Positions 35,299 through 43,979 of a stretch of DNA of 64,000 nt are shown here, piece by piece. The translations under genes were made by a program, and so were the position numbers. The first letter of the stretch is position 1, and each line of letters begins with the position of its first letter. This DNA comes from Streptomyces sp. NBC_01142 (GTDB lineage: Bacteria > Actinomycetota > Actinomycetes > Streptomycetales > Streptomycetaceae): positions 2,776,001-2,840,000 of the forward strand of contig NZ_JAPEOR010000002.1 of assembly GCF_026341125.1 (NCBI RefSeq), given 5' to 3'. Under the pieces are notes generated by a model. That model was not told the origin of the DNA. It worked only from the letters and a program-made list of their open reading frames with translations, and ran no database searches.

Positions 35299-36294
35299 AT
35301 GGTTACACCAACCACCACCGAAACACCGCCGCCCGACAGGCGCGGCGACACACGCGCGTCCAGGGGCAGCACCCGCCCCGGTGACCGGATCTTCCTGGGC
35401 CTGTCCCGCGGATCCGGCATCACCCTGCTGGTGATCATGGCCGCGATAGCGGGGTTCCTCGCCTACCGCGCCGCGATCGCCATCTCGAAGGACGACGCGA
35501 ACTTCCTCACCACCTCCGAGTGGAACCCGGCCGGTGACCCGCCGGTCTTCGGCATCGCCGTACTGGCCTTCGGCACGGTCGTCAGCTCGGTCATCGCGAT
35601 GCTCCTCGCCGTGCCCGTGGCGATCGGCATCGCGCTGTTCGTCTCGCACTACGCGCCGCGGAAGCTGGCCGCGCCGATCTCGTACGTCGTCGACCTGCTC
35701 GCCGCCGTACCGAGCATCATCTACGGCCTCTGGGGCGCCATCTTCCTGGTCCCGTACCTCGACGGCCTCAACCAGTGGCTGAACGAGTACCTCGGCTGGA
35801 CGTACATCTTCGACAAGGCCACCGACGGCCCCGCCCGCAACCTCTTCACCGTGGGCATCCTGCTGGCGATCATGATCCTGCCGATCATCACCAACGTCAC
35901 CCGTGAGGTCTTCCTCCAGGTGCCGAAGATGCACGAAGAGGCCGCTCTCGCCCTCGGCGCCACGCGCTGGGAAGTCATCCGGATGTCCGTGCTCCCCTTC
36001 GCCCGCTCCGGCATCATCAGCGCCTCGATGCTCGGCCTCGGCCGTGCGCTCGGCGAGACGATGGCCGTGGCCGTGGTGCTCTCCCCGAGCTTCATCATCT
36101 CCGGCCACCTGCTCGACCCGGGTGGCGGCACCTTCGCCCAGAACATCGCGGCGAAGTTCAACGAAGCCGATGAGTTCGGCCGGGACGCGCTGATCGCCTC
36201 CGGTCTGGTGCTCTTCTTCATCACGCTGCTGGTCAACGGCGCGGCACGGTGGATCATCGCGCGCCGCAAGGAGTACTCGGGGGCCAACGCATGA
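35299..36294 (+). CDS. pstC: PstC, phosphate ABC permease
   Basis: This 331-residue permease has six membrane helices after a ~40-residue cytoplasmic start. The EAA loop is MHEEAALALGATRWEVIRMS. It pairs with PstA to form the phosphate channel. The ATG at 35299 has CGGAGAG upstream. The stop codon overlaps the pstA start (ATGA). Confidence 0.95.
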   Translation: MVTPTTTETPPPDRRGDTRASRGSTRPGDRIFLGLSRGSGITLLVIMAAIAGFLAYRAAIAISKDDANFLTTSEWNPAGDPPVFGIAVLAFGTVVSSVIAMLLAVPVAIGIALFVSHYAPRKLAAPISYVVDLLAAVPSIIYGLWGAIFLVPYLDGLNQWLNEYLGWTYIFDKATDGPARNLFTVGILLAIMILPIITNVTREVFLQVPKMHEEAALALGATRWEVIRMSVLPFARSGIISASMLGLGRALGETMAVAVVLSPSFIISGHLLDPGGGTFAQNIAAKFNEADEFGRDALIASGLVLFFITLLVNGAARWIIARRKEYSGANA

Positions 36295-37364
36295 GCAACG
36301 TCGTCCAGGACAAGCGGCCGGTTGCCGTCGTGCGCCACGACCCCCTGTCCCACGCCCGCCTCCCCCGCTGGGCCCCGGCCGCCATCGCCGCCGGGTCGAT
36401 CGCCGCGGGCTGCGGCGCCGGCCTCGCCGCCGGCTGGCACAGCCGGATCCAGTGGGGCCTTCTGTCCGCGCTCTTCTTCCTGATCGCGAGCTACCTGATC
36501 ACCACCAAGGTCGAGGGCAGCCGCCAGGCGAAGGATCGTTTCGCCACCAGCCTCGTCTGGGTCTGCTTCATCCTCGCCGTCATCCCCCTGCTCTCGCTGG
36601 CGTGGGTCACGATCAGCAAGGGCGTCAAGGTCCTCGACACGTACTTCCTGAGTCACTCGATGGGCGGTGTGCTCGACGCCGAAGCCGGCGGCGGCATCTA
36701 CCACGCGCTGCTCGGCACCATCGAGCAGGTCCTCATCGCCACCGTCATCGCCGCCCCCATCGGCATGCTGACCGCGATCTACCTGGTCGAGTACGGACGC
36801 GGAAAGCTCGCGAAGGCCGTCACCTTCTTCGTCGACGTCATGACCGGCATTCCGTCGATCGTCGCGGGCCTGTTCATCCTCGCCACCTGGAACCTGATGC
36901 TGGGCTTCGGGCCCTCCGGGTTCGCCGGCTCGCTGGCGCTCGCCATCCTGATGATGCCGGTGGTCGTCCGCTCCACCGAGGAGATGCTCAAGCTCGTCCC
37001 CAACGAGCTGCGCGAGGCTTCCCTCGCCCTGGGCATCCCCAAGTGGCGCACGATCCTCAAGGTGGTCCTGCCCACCGCGATCGGCGGCATCACGACGGGC
37101 GTCATGCTCGCGGTGGCCCGTATCGCCGGCGAAACGGCCCCCGTGCTGCTGCTCGTCTTCGGTACGAAGCTGATCAACAACAACCCCTTCGAAGGTGCCC
37201 AGTCCTCGCTGCCGCTGTATGTGTACGAGCAGTACGCCGTCGGCACCGACGCAGCGGTCGACCGCGCCTGGGCCGCCGCCCTGGTCCTGATCGCCTTCGT
37301 CATGATCCTCAATCTGGTGGCCCGCGGCATCGCCCGCTGGAAGGCCCCGAAGACCGGTCGCTGA
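36291..37364 (+). CDS. pstA: PstA, phosphate ABC permease
   Basis: This 357-residue permease has its EAA loop at ELREASLALGIPKWRTILKV and several membrane helices (for example WGLLSALFFLIASYLI). It overlaps pstC by 4 bp, indicating translational coupling. The N-terminal ~70 residues are longer than in E. coli PstA but usual for actinomycetes. Confidence 0.95.
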   Translation: MSNVVQDKRPVAVVRHDPLSHARLPRWAPAAIAAGSIAAGCGAGLAAGWHSRIQWGLLSALFFLIASYLITTKVEGSRQAKDRFATSLVWVCFILAVIPLLSLAWVTISKGVKVLDTYFLSHSMGGVLDAEAGGGIYHALLGTIEQVLIATVIAAPIGMLTAIYLVEYGRGKLAKAVTFFVDVMTGIPSIVAGLFILATWNLMLGFGPSGFAGSLALAILMMPVVVRSTEEMLKLVPNELREASLALGIPKWRTILKVVLPTAIGGITTGVMLAVARIAGETAPVLLLVFGTKLINNNPFEGAQSSLPLYVYEQYAVGTDAAVDRAWAAALVLIAFVMILNLVARGIARWKAPKTGR

Positions 37365-37394
37365 CCGCGGCCTTCTGAAAGCGAAGTGATTCAC

Positions 37395-38171
37395 ATGGCC
37401 AAGCGCATCGACGTCAGCGGCCTCACCGCGTACTACGGCTCCCACAAGGCCATCGAGGACATCTCGATGACCGTGGAGCCCCGCTCCGTGACGGCCTTCA
37501 TCGGCCCGTCCGGCTGCGGCAAGTCCACCTTCCTGCGCACCCTGAACCGTATGCACGAGGTCACCCCCGGTGGCCGCGTCGAGGGCAAGGTGCTGCTGGA
37601 CGACGAGAACCTGTACGCATCGAGCGTCGACCCCGTCGCCGTGCGCCGTACGGTCGGCATGGTCTTCCAGCGCCCGAACCCCTTCCCGACGATGTCGATC
37701 TTCGACAACGTCGCGGCGGGCCTCCGGCTGAACGGCTCGTACAAGAAGAGCCAGCTGGCGGACGTCGTCGAGAAGTCCCTCAAGGGCGCGAACCTCTGGA
37801 ACGAGGTCAAGGACCGCCTGAACAAGCCGGGCTCCGGGCTCTCCGGCGGCCAGCAGCAGCGTCTGTGCATCGCCCGCGCGATCGCGGTCGAGCCGGATGT
37901 GCTGCTGATGGACGAGCCGTGCTCGGCGCTGGACCCGATCTCCACGCTCGCGATCGAGGACCTCATCGGCGAGCTGAAGGAGCGCTTCACGATCGTCATC
38001 GTGACGCACAACATGCAGCAGGCAGCGCGCGTCTCGGACCGTACGGCCTTCTTCAACCTGTCGGCGGTCGGCCAGCCCGGCAAGCTGATCGAGATCGACG
38101 AGACCGAGCGGATCTTCGCCAACCCGTCGGTGCAGGCGACGGAGGACTACATCTCGGGCCGCTTCGGATAA
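37395..38171 (+). CDS. pstB: PstB, phosphate ABC ATPase
   Basis: This 258-residue ATPase has Walker A GPSGCGKS, the Q loop [10 protein letters not shown] typical of PstB, signature [14 protein letters not shown], Walker [12 protein letters not shown] and the switch His in VTHNM. The ATG at 37395 is preferred to a GTG three codons earlier because GAAG lies eight bases upstream of the ATG. It is the last gene of the pst operon; a strong bidirectional terminator follows. Confidence 0.95.
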   Translation: MAKRIDVSGLTAYYGSHKAIEDISMTVEPRSVTAFIGPSGCGKSTFLRTLNRMHEVTPGGRVEGKVLLDDENLYASSVDPVAVRRTVGMVFQRPNPFPTMSIFDNVAAGLRLNGSYKKSQLADVVEKSLKGANLWNEVKDRLNKPGSGLSGGQQQRLCIARAIAVEPDVLLMDEPCSALDPISTLAIEDLIGELKERFTIVIVTHNMQQAARVSDRTAFFNLSAVGQPGKLIEIDETERIFANPSVQATEDYISGRFG

Positions 38172-38312
38172 CCGGCCGGTCCCGTGGTGGACCCGGGCCG
38201 GGGGCGTTGGCGGTTACTGCCGGTGGTGGGTTCACCCGGGCGGACCGCCGAACTCCTCCGGCGCCCCCAAGCCGTCTCGCGGTGCTGCATGGCGGTGCCA
38301 CCGCAAGGCGAA

Positions 38313-38345
38313 GGGCCCGCCCCTCTCTCCCAGAGGGGCGGGCCC
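38313..38345. terminator. Bidirectional terminator between pstB and pit
   Basis: GGGCCCGCCCCTCT (38313-38326) and AGAGGGGCGGGCCC (38332-38345) form a perfect 14-bp stem with a 5-base loop between convergent genes. Confidence 0.9.
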
Positions 38346-38399
38346 ACACCTGTTCCTGGACCTCTGTCCTCGCCCGAAGGGCGTGCCGACCCGCGGCCG

Positions 38400-39398
38400 T
38401 CAGCCGAAGGTCAGGTACACGACCCCGTAACTCATCGCCGCCACAGCCGCGGCCGCCGGCATCGTAATGAACCAGCCCAGAATGATGTTCTTGGCGACGC
38501 CCCAGCGAACCGCGTTCACCCGCTTCGTGGCGCCCACTCCCATGATCGCCGAGGTGATCACATGCGTCGTCGAGATCGGCGCGTGGAACAGGAACGCCGA
38601 GCCGAACATGATCGACGCACCTGTCGTCTCCGCCGCGAAGCCCTGCGGCGGGTCCAGCTCGATGATCTTGCGGCCGAGCGTACGCATGATGCGCCAGCCG
38701 CCCGCGTACGTACCGAGCGAGAGCATCAGCGCACAGGCGATCTTCACCCAGACCGGGATCGCGTCGCCCTGGCCCTCGACATCGGCGATGACCAGCGCCA
38801 TCACCACGATGCCCATCGTCTTCTGCGCGTCCTGCAGACCGTGACCGAGGGCCATGCCCGCCGCCGAGACCGTCTGCGCTATCCGGAAACCGCGCTTGGC
38901 CTTGCTCGGATTGGACTTGCGGAACATCCACATGATCGCGACCATCACCAGATAGCCGCAGACCAGGCCGACGACCGGCGAGATGAACATCGGGATGACG
39001 ACCTTCTCGAGCACGCCGGTCCAGATGACCTCGGTCCCGCCCGCGAGCGCCGCGCCCACCATGCCGCCGAACAGCGCGTGGGACGAGGACGAGGGCAGTC
39101 CGAAGTACCAGGTGACCAGGTTCCACACGATCGCGCCGACCAGCGCGGCGAAGAGAATGCCCATGCCACGCGAGCCCTGGGGCGTCTCGATGAGCCCCTC
39201 GCTGACGGTCTTGGCCACACCCTGGCCGAGGAAGGCGCCGGCGAGGTTCATCACCGCGGCCATCGCCAGGGCGGCGCGCGGCGTCAGCGCGCGGGTGGAG
39301 ACGGAGGTCGCGATGGCGTTCGCGGAGTCGTGAAAGCCGTTGGTGTAGGTGAATCCGAGCGCGACACCAATGGTCACGATCAGCGCAAAGGTGTCCAC
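38400..39398 (-). CDS. pit: PiT-family low-affinity phosphate transporter
   Basis: This 332-residue transporter has the duplicated PiT signatures GFHDSANAIATSV and GHGLQDAQKTMG and about ten membrane helices. It moves metal-phosphate with protons. It begins 5 bp after the PhoU-like gene, an order conserved in Streptomyces. The pair is transcribed towards the pst operon, so high- and low-affinity uptake systems face each other. Confidence 0.93.
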   Translation of the reverse strand: MDTFALIVTIGVALGFTYTNGFHDSANAIATSVSTRALTPRAALAMAAVMNLAGAFLGQGVAKTVSEGLIETPQGSRGMGILFAALVGAIVWNLVTWYFGLPSSSSHALFGGMVGAALAGGTEVIWTGVLEKVVIPMFISPVVGLVCGYLVMVAIMWMFRKSNPSKAKRGFRIAQTVSAAGMALGHGLQDAQKTMGIVVMALVIADVEGQGDAIPVWVKIACALMLSLGTYAGGWRIMRTLGRKIIELDPPQGFAAETTGASIMFGSAFLFHAPISTTHVITSAIMGVGATKRVNAVRWGVAKNIILGWFITMPAAAAVAAMSYGVVYLTFG

Positions 39399-39403
39399 GT
39401 GGT

Positions 39404-40024
39404 TCAGGACTCCTTGACCGCGATGGTCTCCACGGTGTTCGCGACATGCTCGAAGGCGTCAGCGGCCTCTTCCAGCACATCCACGATCTGCTTGAGCTTC
39501 AGCACCTCCATGGCGTCGTACTTGCCGTTGAAGAGGTGGGCCAGCAGCTTGCGGTGGATCTGGTCGGCCTGGTTCTCGAGACGGTTGACCTCGATCCAGT
39601 ACTCGGTGAGGTTGTCCATGGTCCGCAGGTGCGGCATCGCCTCGGCGGTCAGCTCGGCCGCCCGCGCCAGGACCTCGATCTGCTGCTCGACACCCTTGGG
39701 CAGCTCCTCGACCTGGTACAGCACGACCAGGTCGACGGCCTCCTCCATAAAGTCCATGATGTCGTCGAGCGACGACGCGAGGTTGTAGATGTCCTCGCGG
39801 TCGAACGGCGTGATGAAGGAGGAGTTCAGCTGGTGGAAGATCGCGTGAGTCGCATCGTCCCCCGCATGCTCTGCTGCCCGCATCCGCTCCGCGATCTCGG
39901 CCCGGGCGGAGGAGTCCGCCCCGAGCAGTTCCATCAGGAGCTTGGAGCCCGTGACGATGTTGTCCGCGGATGCGGCAAACATGTCGTAGAAGCTCGTCTC
40001 CCTGGGGGTCAGACGAAATCGCAC
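39404..40024 (-). CDS. DUF47/PhoU-like phosphate transport accessory protein
   Basis: This 206-residue all-helical protein of the DUF47 (PhoU-like) family has the two acidic metal-binding signatures EHAGDDATH and ENQADQIHR. Such proteins are encoded with PiT transporters and modulate them. It is co-transcribed with pit (5-bp gap). A TAGCAT -10 lies near 40062-40067 upstream. Confidence 0.9.
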   Translation of the reverse strand: MRFRLTPRETSFYDMFAASADNIVTGSKLLMELLGADSSARAEIAERMRAAEHAGDDATHAIFHQLNSSFITPFDREDIYNLASSLDDIMDFMEEAVDLVVLYQVEELPKGVEQQIEVLARAAELTAEAMPHLRTMDNLTEYWIEVNRLENQADQIHRKLLAHLFNGKYDAMEVLKLKQIVDVLEEAADAFEHVANTVETIAVKES

Positions 40025-40170
40025 GTGGGGTCCTCGGGGTGCTCTGGATTCGGTCAGGGTGATGCTAGGCGCATCATCCGGCCACGGCTAACCGGCGTTG
40101 TTCAGTGTCGCCCATCGAGCACAGGGATCAGCACGGGGCCCCGTCCCGATCCGAAACGATTCGTTACCAT

Positions 40171-40187
40171 ATACCCATGAGGGGTAT
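40171..40187. promoter_or_regulatory. CsoR-type operator
   Basis: ATACCC (40171-40176), spacer ATGA and GGGGTAT (40181-40187) form the dyad typical of copper-sensing CsoR operators. It lies 32 bp before the chosen csoR start, so csoR is probably autoregulated. Confidence 0.7.
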
Positions 40188-40218
40188 CAAGCCCCTTGGC
40201 GGACAACGGGAGGACGCG

Positions 40219-40563
40219 ATGACGACCACCGAGGCGGCCGGCCCCCCGGGCACGGACCACACCGGCAGCCATGACGGGGGGACGCACGGCTACCACAAGC
40301 AGAAGGACGAGCATCTCAAGCGGCTGCGCCGGATCGAGGGACAGATCCGCGGGCTGCAGCGGATGGTCGACGAGGACGTCTACTGCATCGACATACTCAC
40401 CCAGGTCTCTGCCTCCACGAAGGCCCTGCAGTCCTTCGCGCTCCAGCTGCTGGAGGAGCACCTGCGGCACTGCGTCGCGGATGCGGCGGTGAAGGGCGGC
40501 GAGGAGATCGACGCGAAGGTGGAGGAGGCGACGAAGGCGATCGCCCGCCTTCTCCGTACGTGA
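40219..40563 (+). CDS. csoR: CsoR-family copper-sensing repressor
   Basis: This 114-residue four-helix protein has the Cys-His-Cys copper site at C56, H81 and C85, the exact spacing of CsoR (25 and 4). Cu(I) binding releases it from DNA. The ATG at 40219 follows GGGAGG; an upstream ATG at 40177 is rejected because it lies inside the operator. No copper ATPase or chaperone is adjacent, so it probably regulates distant copper genes. Confidence 0.9.
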   Translation: MTTTEAAGPPGTDHTGSHDGGTHGYHKQKDEHLKRLRRIEGQIRGLQRMVDEDVYCIDILTQVSASTKALQSFALQLLEEHLRHCVADAAVKGGEEIDAKVEEATKAIARLLRT

Positions 40564-40638
40564 GCACGCTCACCTGACCTCCCCTCCCGCAGCGCCGGGG
40601 CGCGCCGACGGCGTCCCGGCTGCCCGGCGTCCGCGACC

Positions 40639-40670
40639 GCTGAGCTGCCCGGCTGCCCGGGCCGCTCAGC
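40639..40670. terminator. Hairpin after csoR
   Basis: GCTGAGC (40639-40645) pairs with GCTCAGC (40664-40670), with CCCGG/CCGGG repeats in the loop. A 16-bp duplication, GACCGCCATGCCGCCC, follows at 40684-40715. Confidence 0.5.
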
Positions 40671-40730
40671 CACCCCGCTGCTCGACCGCCATGCCGCCCG
40701 ACCGCCATGCCGCCCGGCCGGTGTTTCCCG

Positions 40731-40907
40731 TCACTCCTGCCGTGGGAGTACGGACCGCTCGGCTGCCACCATCAGCACCTCGTCGATACGGTCCGGGCTG
40801 AGCCGATCCTCGTCCGCGGCCGATGCCGCGATCATCAACTCGCCACACAGCTCGATCTCGGCGAGGGCCACGTAGTCCTGGACGGTTGTCGTACTGGGCG
40901 GAGCCAC
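40731..40907 (-). CDS. Small conserved-type protein, 58 aa
   Basis: A GTG at 40907 with AGAGGTG upstream encodes 58 residues starting MAPPSTTTVQDYVALAEIEL and ending AAERSVLPRQE. It looks helical and acidic (CGELMIAASAADEDRLSPDR). I do not recognise a family, but the composition and codon use are coding-like. It lies between csoR and a lipoprotein gene. Confidence 0.6.
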   Translation of the reverse strand: MAPPSTTTVQDYVALAEIELCGELMIAASAADEDRLSPDRIDEVLMVAAERSVLPRQE

Positions 40908-40988
40908 GTGCAATCACCTCTTCCTGCCGGTGTCGACTTCCTAGCGTAGGGAGTGATGCACGGACCGCGCATGGCACGTCCGGACCAT

Positions 40989-41816
40989 TTAGGCCCTGAT
41001 CTTCCCGGCGTAGATGTCCCGTTCTTCCGGCAGACGCACAGCGACGGGCGTACCGAAGTCGTACAGCAGGGTGGTCGATGTCACGGCGGCCGTACGGCCC
41101 TGACTGGCGAAGCTGAACTCGTGGCGCACCTTGCGCAGCCGGCCCGCCTCGTCGAGATACGCGTCGAAGGGCACGGTGTCCTCGGCGAACCCTTTCGCCG
41201 CGGCGGCGAGCGAAGCGCGGGCATGCGGCTCGGCGATACGGGCGGCGTACGCGATGTCGGCGGTTCCGCGGTAGTGGCGCACCTTGGTCCCGGCCAGCTC
41301 CTCGTCGCCGAGGTAGGTGACGTCACGCGCGCCGCGCAGCAGTTCGGCGGCGGCGAGGGGATCGGTGGCGCCGCCGGTGACCAGGTTCCCGTCCTCGAGG
41401 GTGGTCGTGTCGACGCGGACCCACTTGTCGGCGGGCACACCCGCGCCGCGGTTCTTCATGTACAACGCGCCGGAGGTCAGCAGTTCGGTGACCGGCCGGT
41501 GCTCGTCCGCGCCGGCGGGATCCTTGGGCAGGACGACGACGAGCCGGCCCATCCGCCGCTCGAAGTCGTACGCGCCCTCGCCGCGGATGGTCACACGGGT
41601 CCCGCCGGTGGCCATCTCCATGGACGTGCGGGCCTTGGAGCTCCCGGCCACAGCGAGGGCGTCGGCGGCGTTGCGCACCTGGTCCACGGAGCCGACGACC
41701 CGCCAGTCCTCGGCGACGGCGCCCCCGCCGGAGCATCCGCTGGCGGCGACGACCCCCAGTAGGGCGGCCGCGACGGCGAACGCTCCGTCCCTGCGCCTGT
41801 GCTGCTGCACCACCAT
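40989..41816 (-). CDS. Exported lipoprotein (LppX/LprAFG-like fold candidate)
   Basis: This 275-residue protein has a signal peptide and lipobox VVAASGC (lipidated Cys near residue 28). The mature part reads as alternating beta strands (TRVTIRGEGAYDFERRMGRL, RHYRGTADIAY), similar in character to LppX/LprG lipid-binding lipoproteins. That link is tentative. It is divergent from a small Cys-rich gene. Role unknown. Confidence 0.75.
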   Translation of the reverse strand: MVVQQHRRRDGAFAVAAALLGVVAASGCSGGGAVAEDWRVVGSVDQVRNAADALAVAGSSKARTSMEMATGGTRVTIRGEGAYDFERRMGRLVVVLPKDPAGADEHRPVTELLTSGALYMKNRGAGVPADKWVRVDTTTLEDGNLVTGGATDPLAAAELLRGARDVTYLGDEELAGTKVRHYRGTADIAYAARIAEPHARASLAAAAKGFAEDTVPFDAYLDEAGRLRKVRHEFSFASQGRTAAVTSTTLLYDFGTPVAVRLPEERDIYAGKIRA

Positions 41817-41944
41817 GACCTGCCAACCCCCAACACGGAACGGCTGCGTCTACGGAGACCCCCACCCGTCCCGCATAACGACGGCCGTGGCCCCTCGTCA
41901 CGCGGCCTCTCCCGCGCACTTGCGCGCCCCAGTACCGTGGAGAC

Positions 41945-42109
41945 GTGCTCCACCAAGACCCGCCTGCCGAAGCCCGCCACCACCACACCACCACCACGGA
42001 CCGCGGCTCCTTCTGCACGGCCCGCTGCACCTGCGGGTGGTCGGGCCCGGCCCGCCGTTCCCGCGAACGGGCACGTACGGACGCCGAGTTGCACGGATCA
42101 ACCCCCTGA
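41945..42109 (+). CDS. Small Cys-rich protein, 54 aa
   Basis: A GTG at 41945 opens a 54-codon gene starting MLHQDPPAEARHHHTTTTDR. Its core is CTARCTCGWSGPARRSRERA, a C-x3-C-x-C cluster followed by a basic helix, which suggests a small zinc- or nucleic-acid-binding protein. This motif recurs in Streptomyces small proteins as far as I recall; function is unknown. GGAG lies very close to the start. From 42110 to 42320 no further gene is visible. Confidence 0.6.
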   Translation: MLHQDPPAEARHHHTTTTDRGSFCTARCTCGWSGPARRSRERARTDAELHGSTP

Positions 42110-42320
42110 CCTGCGCCGCGACCCTCCCGAGGGCAGTGGAGGATCCCCGCGCGCTTCCGCATCCCAGCGCGGGCAGTTGGGGGCAAACCACCCGATACCG
42201 GAGCCGCCATCCACGCGGCGGAACCGCAGAGTGTTGCCACGCAAAGGCGCGGGAGTGGAAACACCGCCCACTCCCGGAACCCCCCACCCCCTGGAACCGT
42301 CTCCCTCTCCAGGAGGCCCC

Positions 42321-43895
42321 ATGGACCGGCGCACACTGCTCACCACCGCTGTAGCCCTCACCGCTACCGCCTGCACAGGCAAGGGCGGCGACGGCGCCAC
42401 CGCGGCACCCCTCGCCACACCCCCGCCCGCGGCCACGCTCGCCCGCACCCCCACCCGTGGACCCGCACCCTCAGCGGCTCCCGACTGGGGCGCCCTCGGG
42501 CGTGGGCTCGACGGGACGCTCGTGCGGCCCGCCGACGCCGCCTATCCCACCGCCCGACAGCTCTACAACACCCGCTTCGACTCCCTGAAGCCCGCCGCCG
42601 TCGCCTATGTCGCCGGCGAGGACGACGTCAAGGAGTGCCTGGCCTACGCCCGGGCCCACCGCACCCCGGTCTCCATCCGCAACGGCGGCCACTCCTACGC
42701 CGGCTGGTCCTCCGGCAACGGCCGTCTCGTCATCGACGTCTCCCGGCTGAACCGCGTCACCGCGGACGGCTCCATCGGCGCCGGCGCCAAACTCATCGAC
42801 GTCTACAACACCCTCGGCCGCCACAACCGCACCATCCCCGCCGGTTCCTGCCCCACCGTCGGCGTCTCCGGCCTGACCCTCGGCGGCGGCCATGGCGTCA
42901 CCTCCCGCGCCTACGGCCTGACCTGCGACAGCCTCACCTCCGCCACGATCGTCACGGCCGACGGCAAGAAGCTGACCGCGAGCGCCACCGAGAACAAGGA
43001 CCTCTTCTGGGCGCTGCGCGGCGCGGGCAACGGCAACTTCGGTGTCGTGACCCGCCTCCGCTTCCGTACGCATCCCACGCCCCCGAGCGTGACCGCCTAC
43101 CTCAGCTGGCCCTGGTCGAAGGCGGATGCCGTACTCGCCGCCTGGCAGCAGTGGGGCCCGGCTCAGCCGGACGAGATATGGTCGGCGCTCCACCTGGCCG
43201 CCGGTCCGGGTGGCAGGACCCCCACTCTCTCCGTCTCCGCCTTCACCCTCGGCACCGAGGGCGACCTCAAGAACGCCCTCGACCGCCTTGCCGACAAGGC
43301 CGGCTCCCCCGCCCGCTCGGTGTCCGTGCGCCGCCGCAGCTACCTCGAGGCGATGCGCCTCTACGCCGGCTGCTCGACATTCACCGAGGCCCAGTGCCAT
43401 CTGCCGGGCACCACTCCGGGCCGTACGCCCCAGGGCGTGCTCCAGCGGGAGACGTACGCCGCCGCCTCCGACTTCTTCGACCGCGGTCTGTCCCCCGCCG
43501 GGCGGCGCGCCCTGCTCTCCTCGGTCGAGGCGTTCACCCGGATCTCGCCCGGCCAGGGCGGTGGCGGCGGTTCCGTCGCGCTCACCGCACTCGGCGGCGC
43601 GATCAACCGCGTGGACCCGCTCGCGACGTCGTTCGTGCACCGGCGTTCACGGATGCTCGCGCAGTACATCGCCGCCTGGCGCCCGGGAACCGCGGGCTCC
43701 GCCCAGCAGGCGTGGCTGAAAACCGCCCATGGGTCCATGCGCCGCTACGCCTCGGGGGCGGCGTACCAGAACTACATCGATCCCGCCCTCGCCGACTGGC
43801 GACGGGCGTACTACGGACCCGCCGCTGACCGCCTCACGCGCCTGAAGAAGCAGTACGACCCGGGCAGGGTCTTCGACTTCCCGCAGGCGCTGTAG
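42321..43895 (+). CDS. FAD-linked (bicovalent-type) oxidoreductase, Tat lipoprotein
   Basis: This 524-residue berberine-bridge-type oxidase has a Tat-like signal with lipobox (MDRRTLLTTAVALTATAC, Cys18) and a PCMH FAD domain. His124 (NGGHSYAG) and Cys177 (GSCPTVGVSG) are the pair that links FAD twice in bicovalent oxidases. A BBE domain ends near YDPGRVFDFPQAL. Such enzymes oxidise sugars or secondary metabolites outside the cell. The ATG at 42321 follows CAGGAGG. The last codons and stop codon are duplicated just downstream. Confidence 0.9.
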   Translation: MDRRTLLTTAVALTATACTGKGGDGATAAPLATPPPAATLARTPTRGPAPSAAPDWGALGRGLDGTLVRPADAAYPTARQLYNTRFDSLKPAAVAYVAGEDDVKECLAYARAHRTPVSIRNGGHSYAGWSSGNGRLVIDVSRLNRVTADGSIGAGAKLIDVYNTLGRHNRTIPAGSCPTVGVSGLTLGGGHGVTSRAYGLTCDSLTSATIVTADGKKLTASATENKDLFWALRGAGNGNFGVVTRLRFRTHPTPPSVTAYLSWPWSKADAVLAAWQQWGPAQPDEIWSALHLAAGPGGRTPTLSVSAFTLGTEGDLKNALDRLADKAGSPARSVSVRRRSYLEAMRLYAGCSTFTEAQCHLPGTTPGRTPQGVLQRETYAAASDFFDRGLSPAGRRALLSSVEAFTRISPGQGGGGGSVALTALGGAINRVDPLATSFVHRRSRMLAQYIAAWRPGTAGSAQQAWLKTAHGSMRRYASGAAYQNYIDPALADWRRAYYGPAADRLTRLKKQYDPGRVFDFPQAL

Positions 43896-43933
43896 CCGCC
43901 CGGCCCGGTACAGGCGCTGTAGCCCGCCCGGTA
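43884..43933. repeat. Duplication of a gene's last codons and stop
   Basis: CAGGCGCTGTAG (43884-43895, the end of the oxidase gene) recurs at 43911-43922 within a 23-27-bp tandem duplication. A shorter ACCCGCATC repeat follows. Confidence 0.8.
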
Positions 43934-43979
43934 CCCGTACCCGCATCTGCACGCGTACCCGCATCCCGGGGCCGTACGG

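Noticed and set aside
40177..40218. Upstream ATG as csoR start
   Set aside because: It lies inside the operator dyad and lacks a ribosome site; the ATG at 40219 has GGGAGG at a proper distance.
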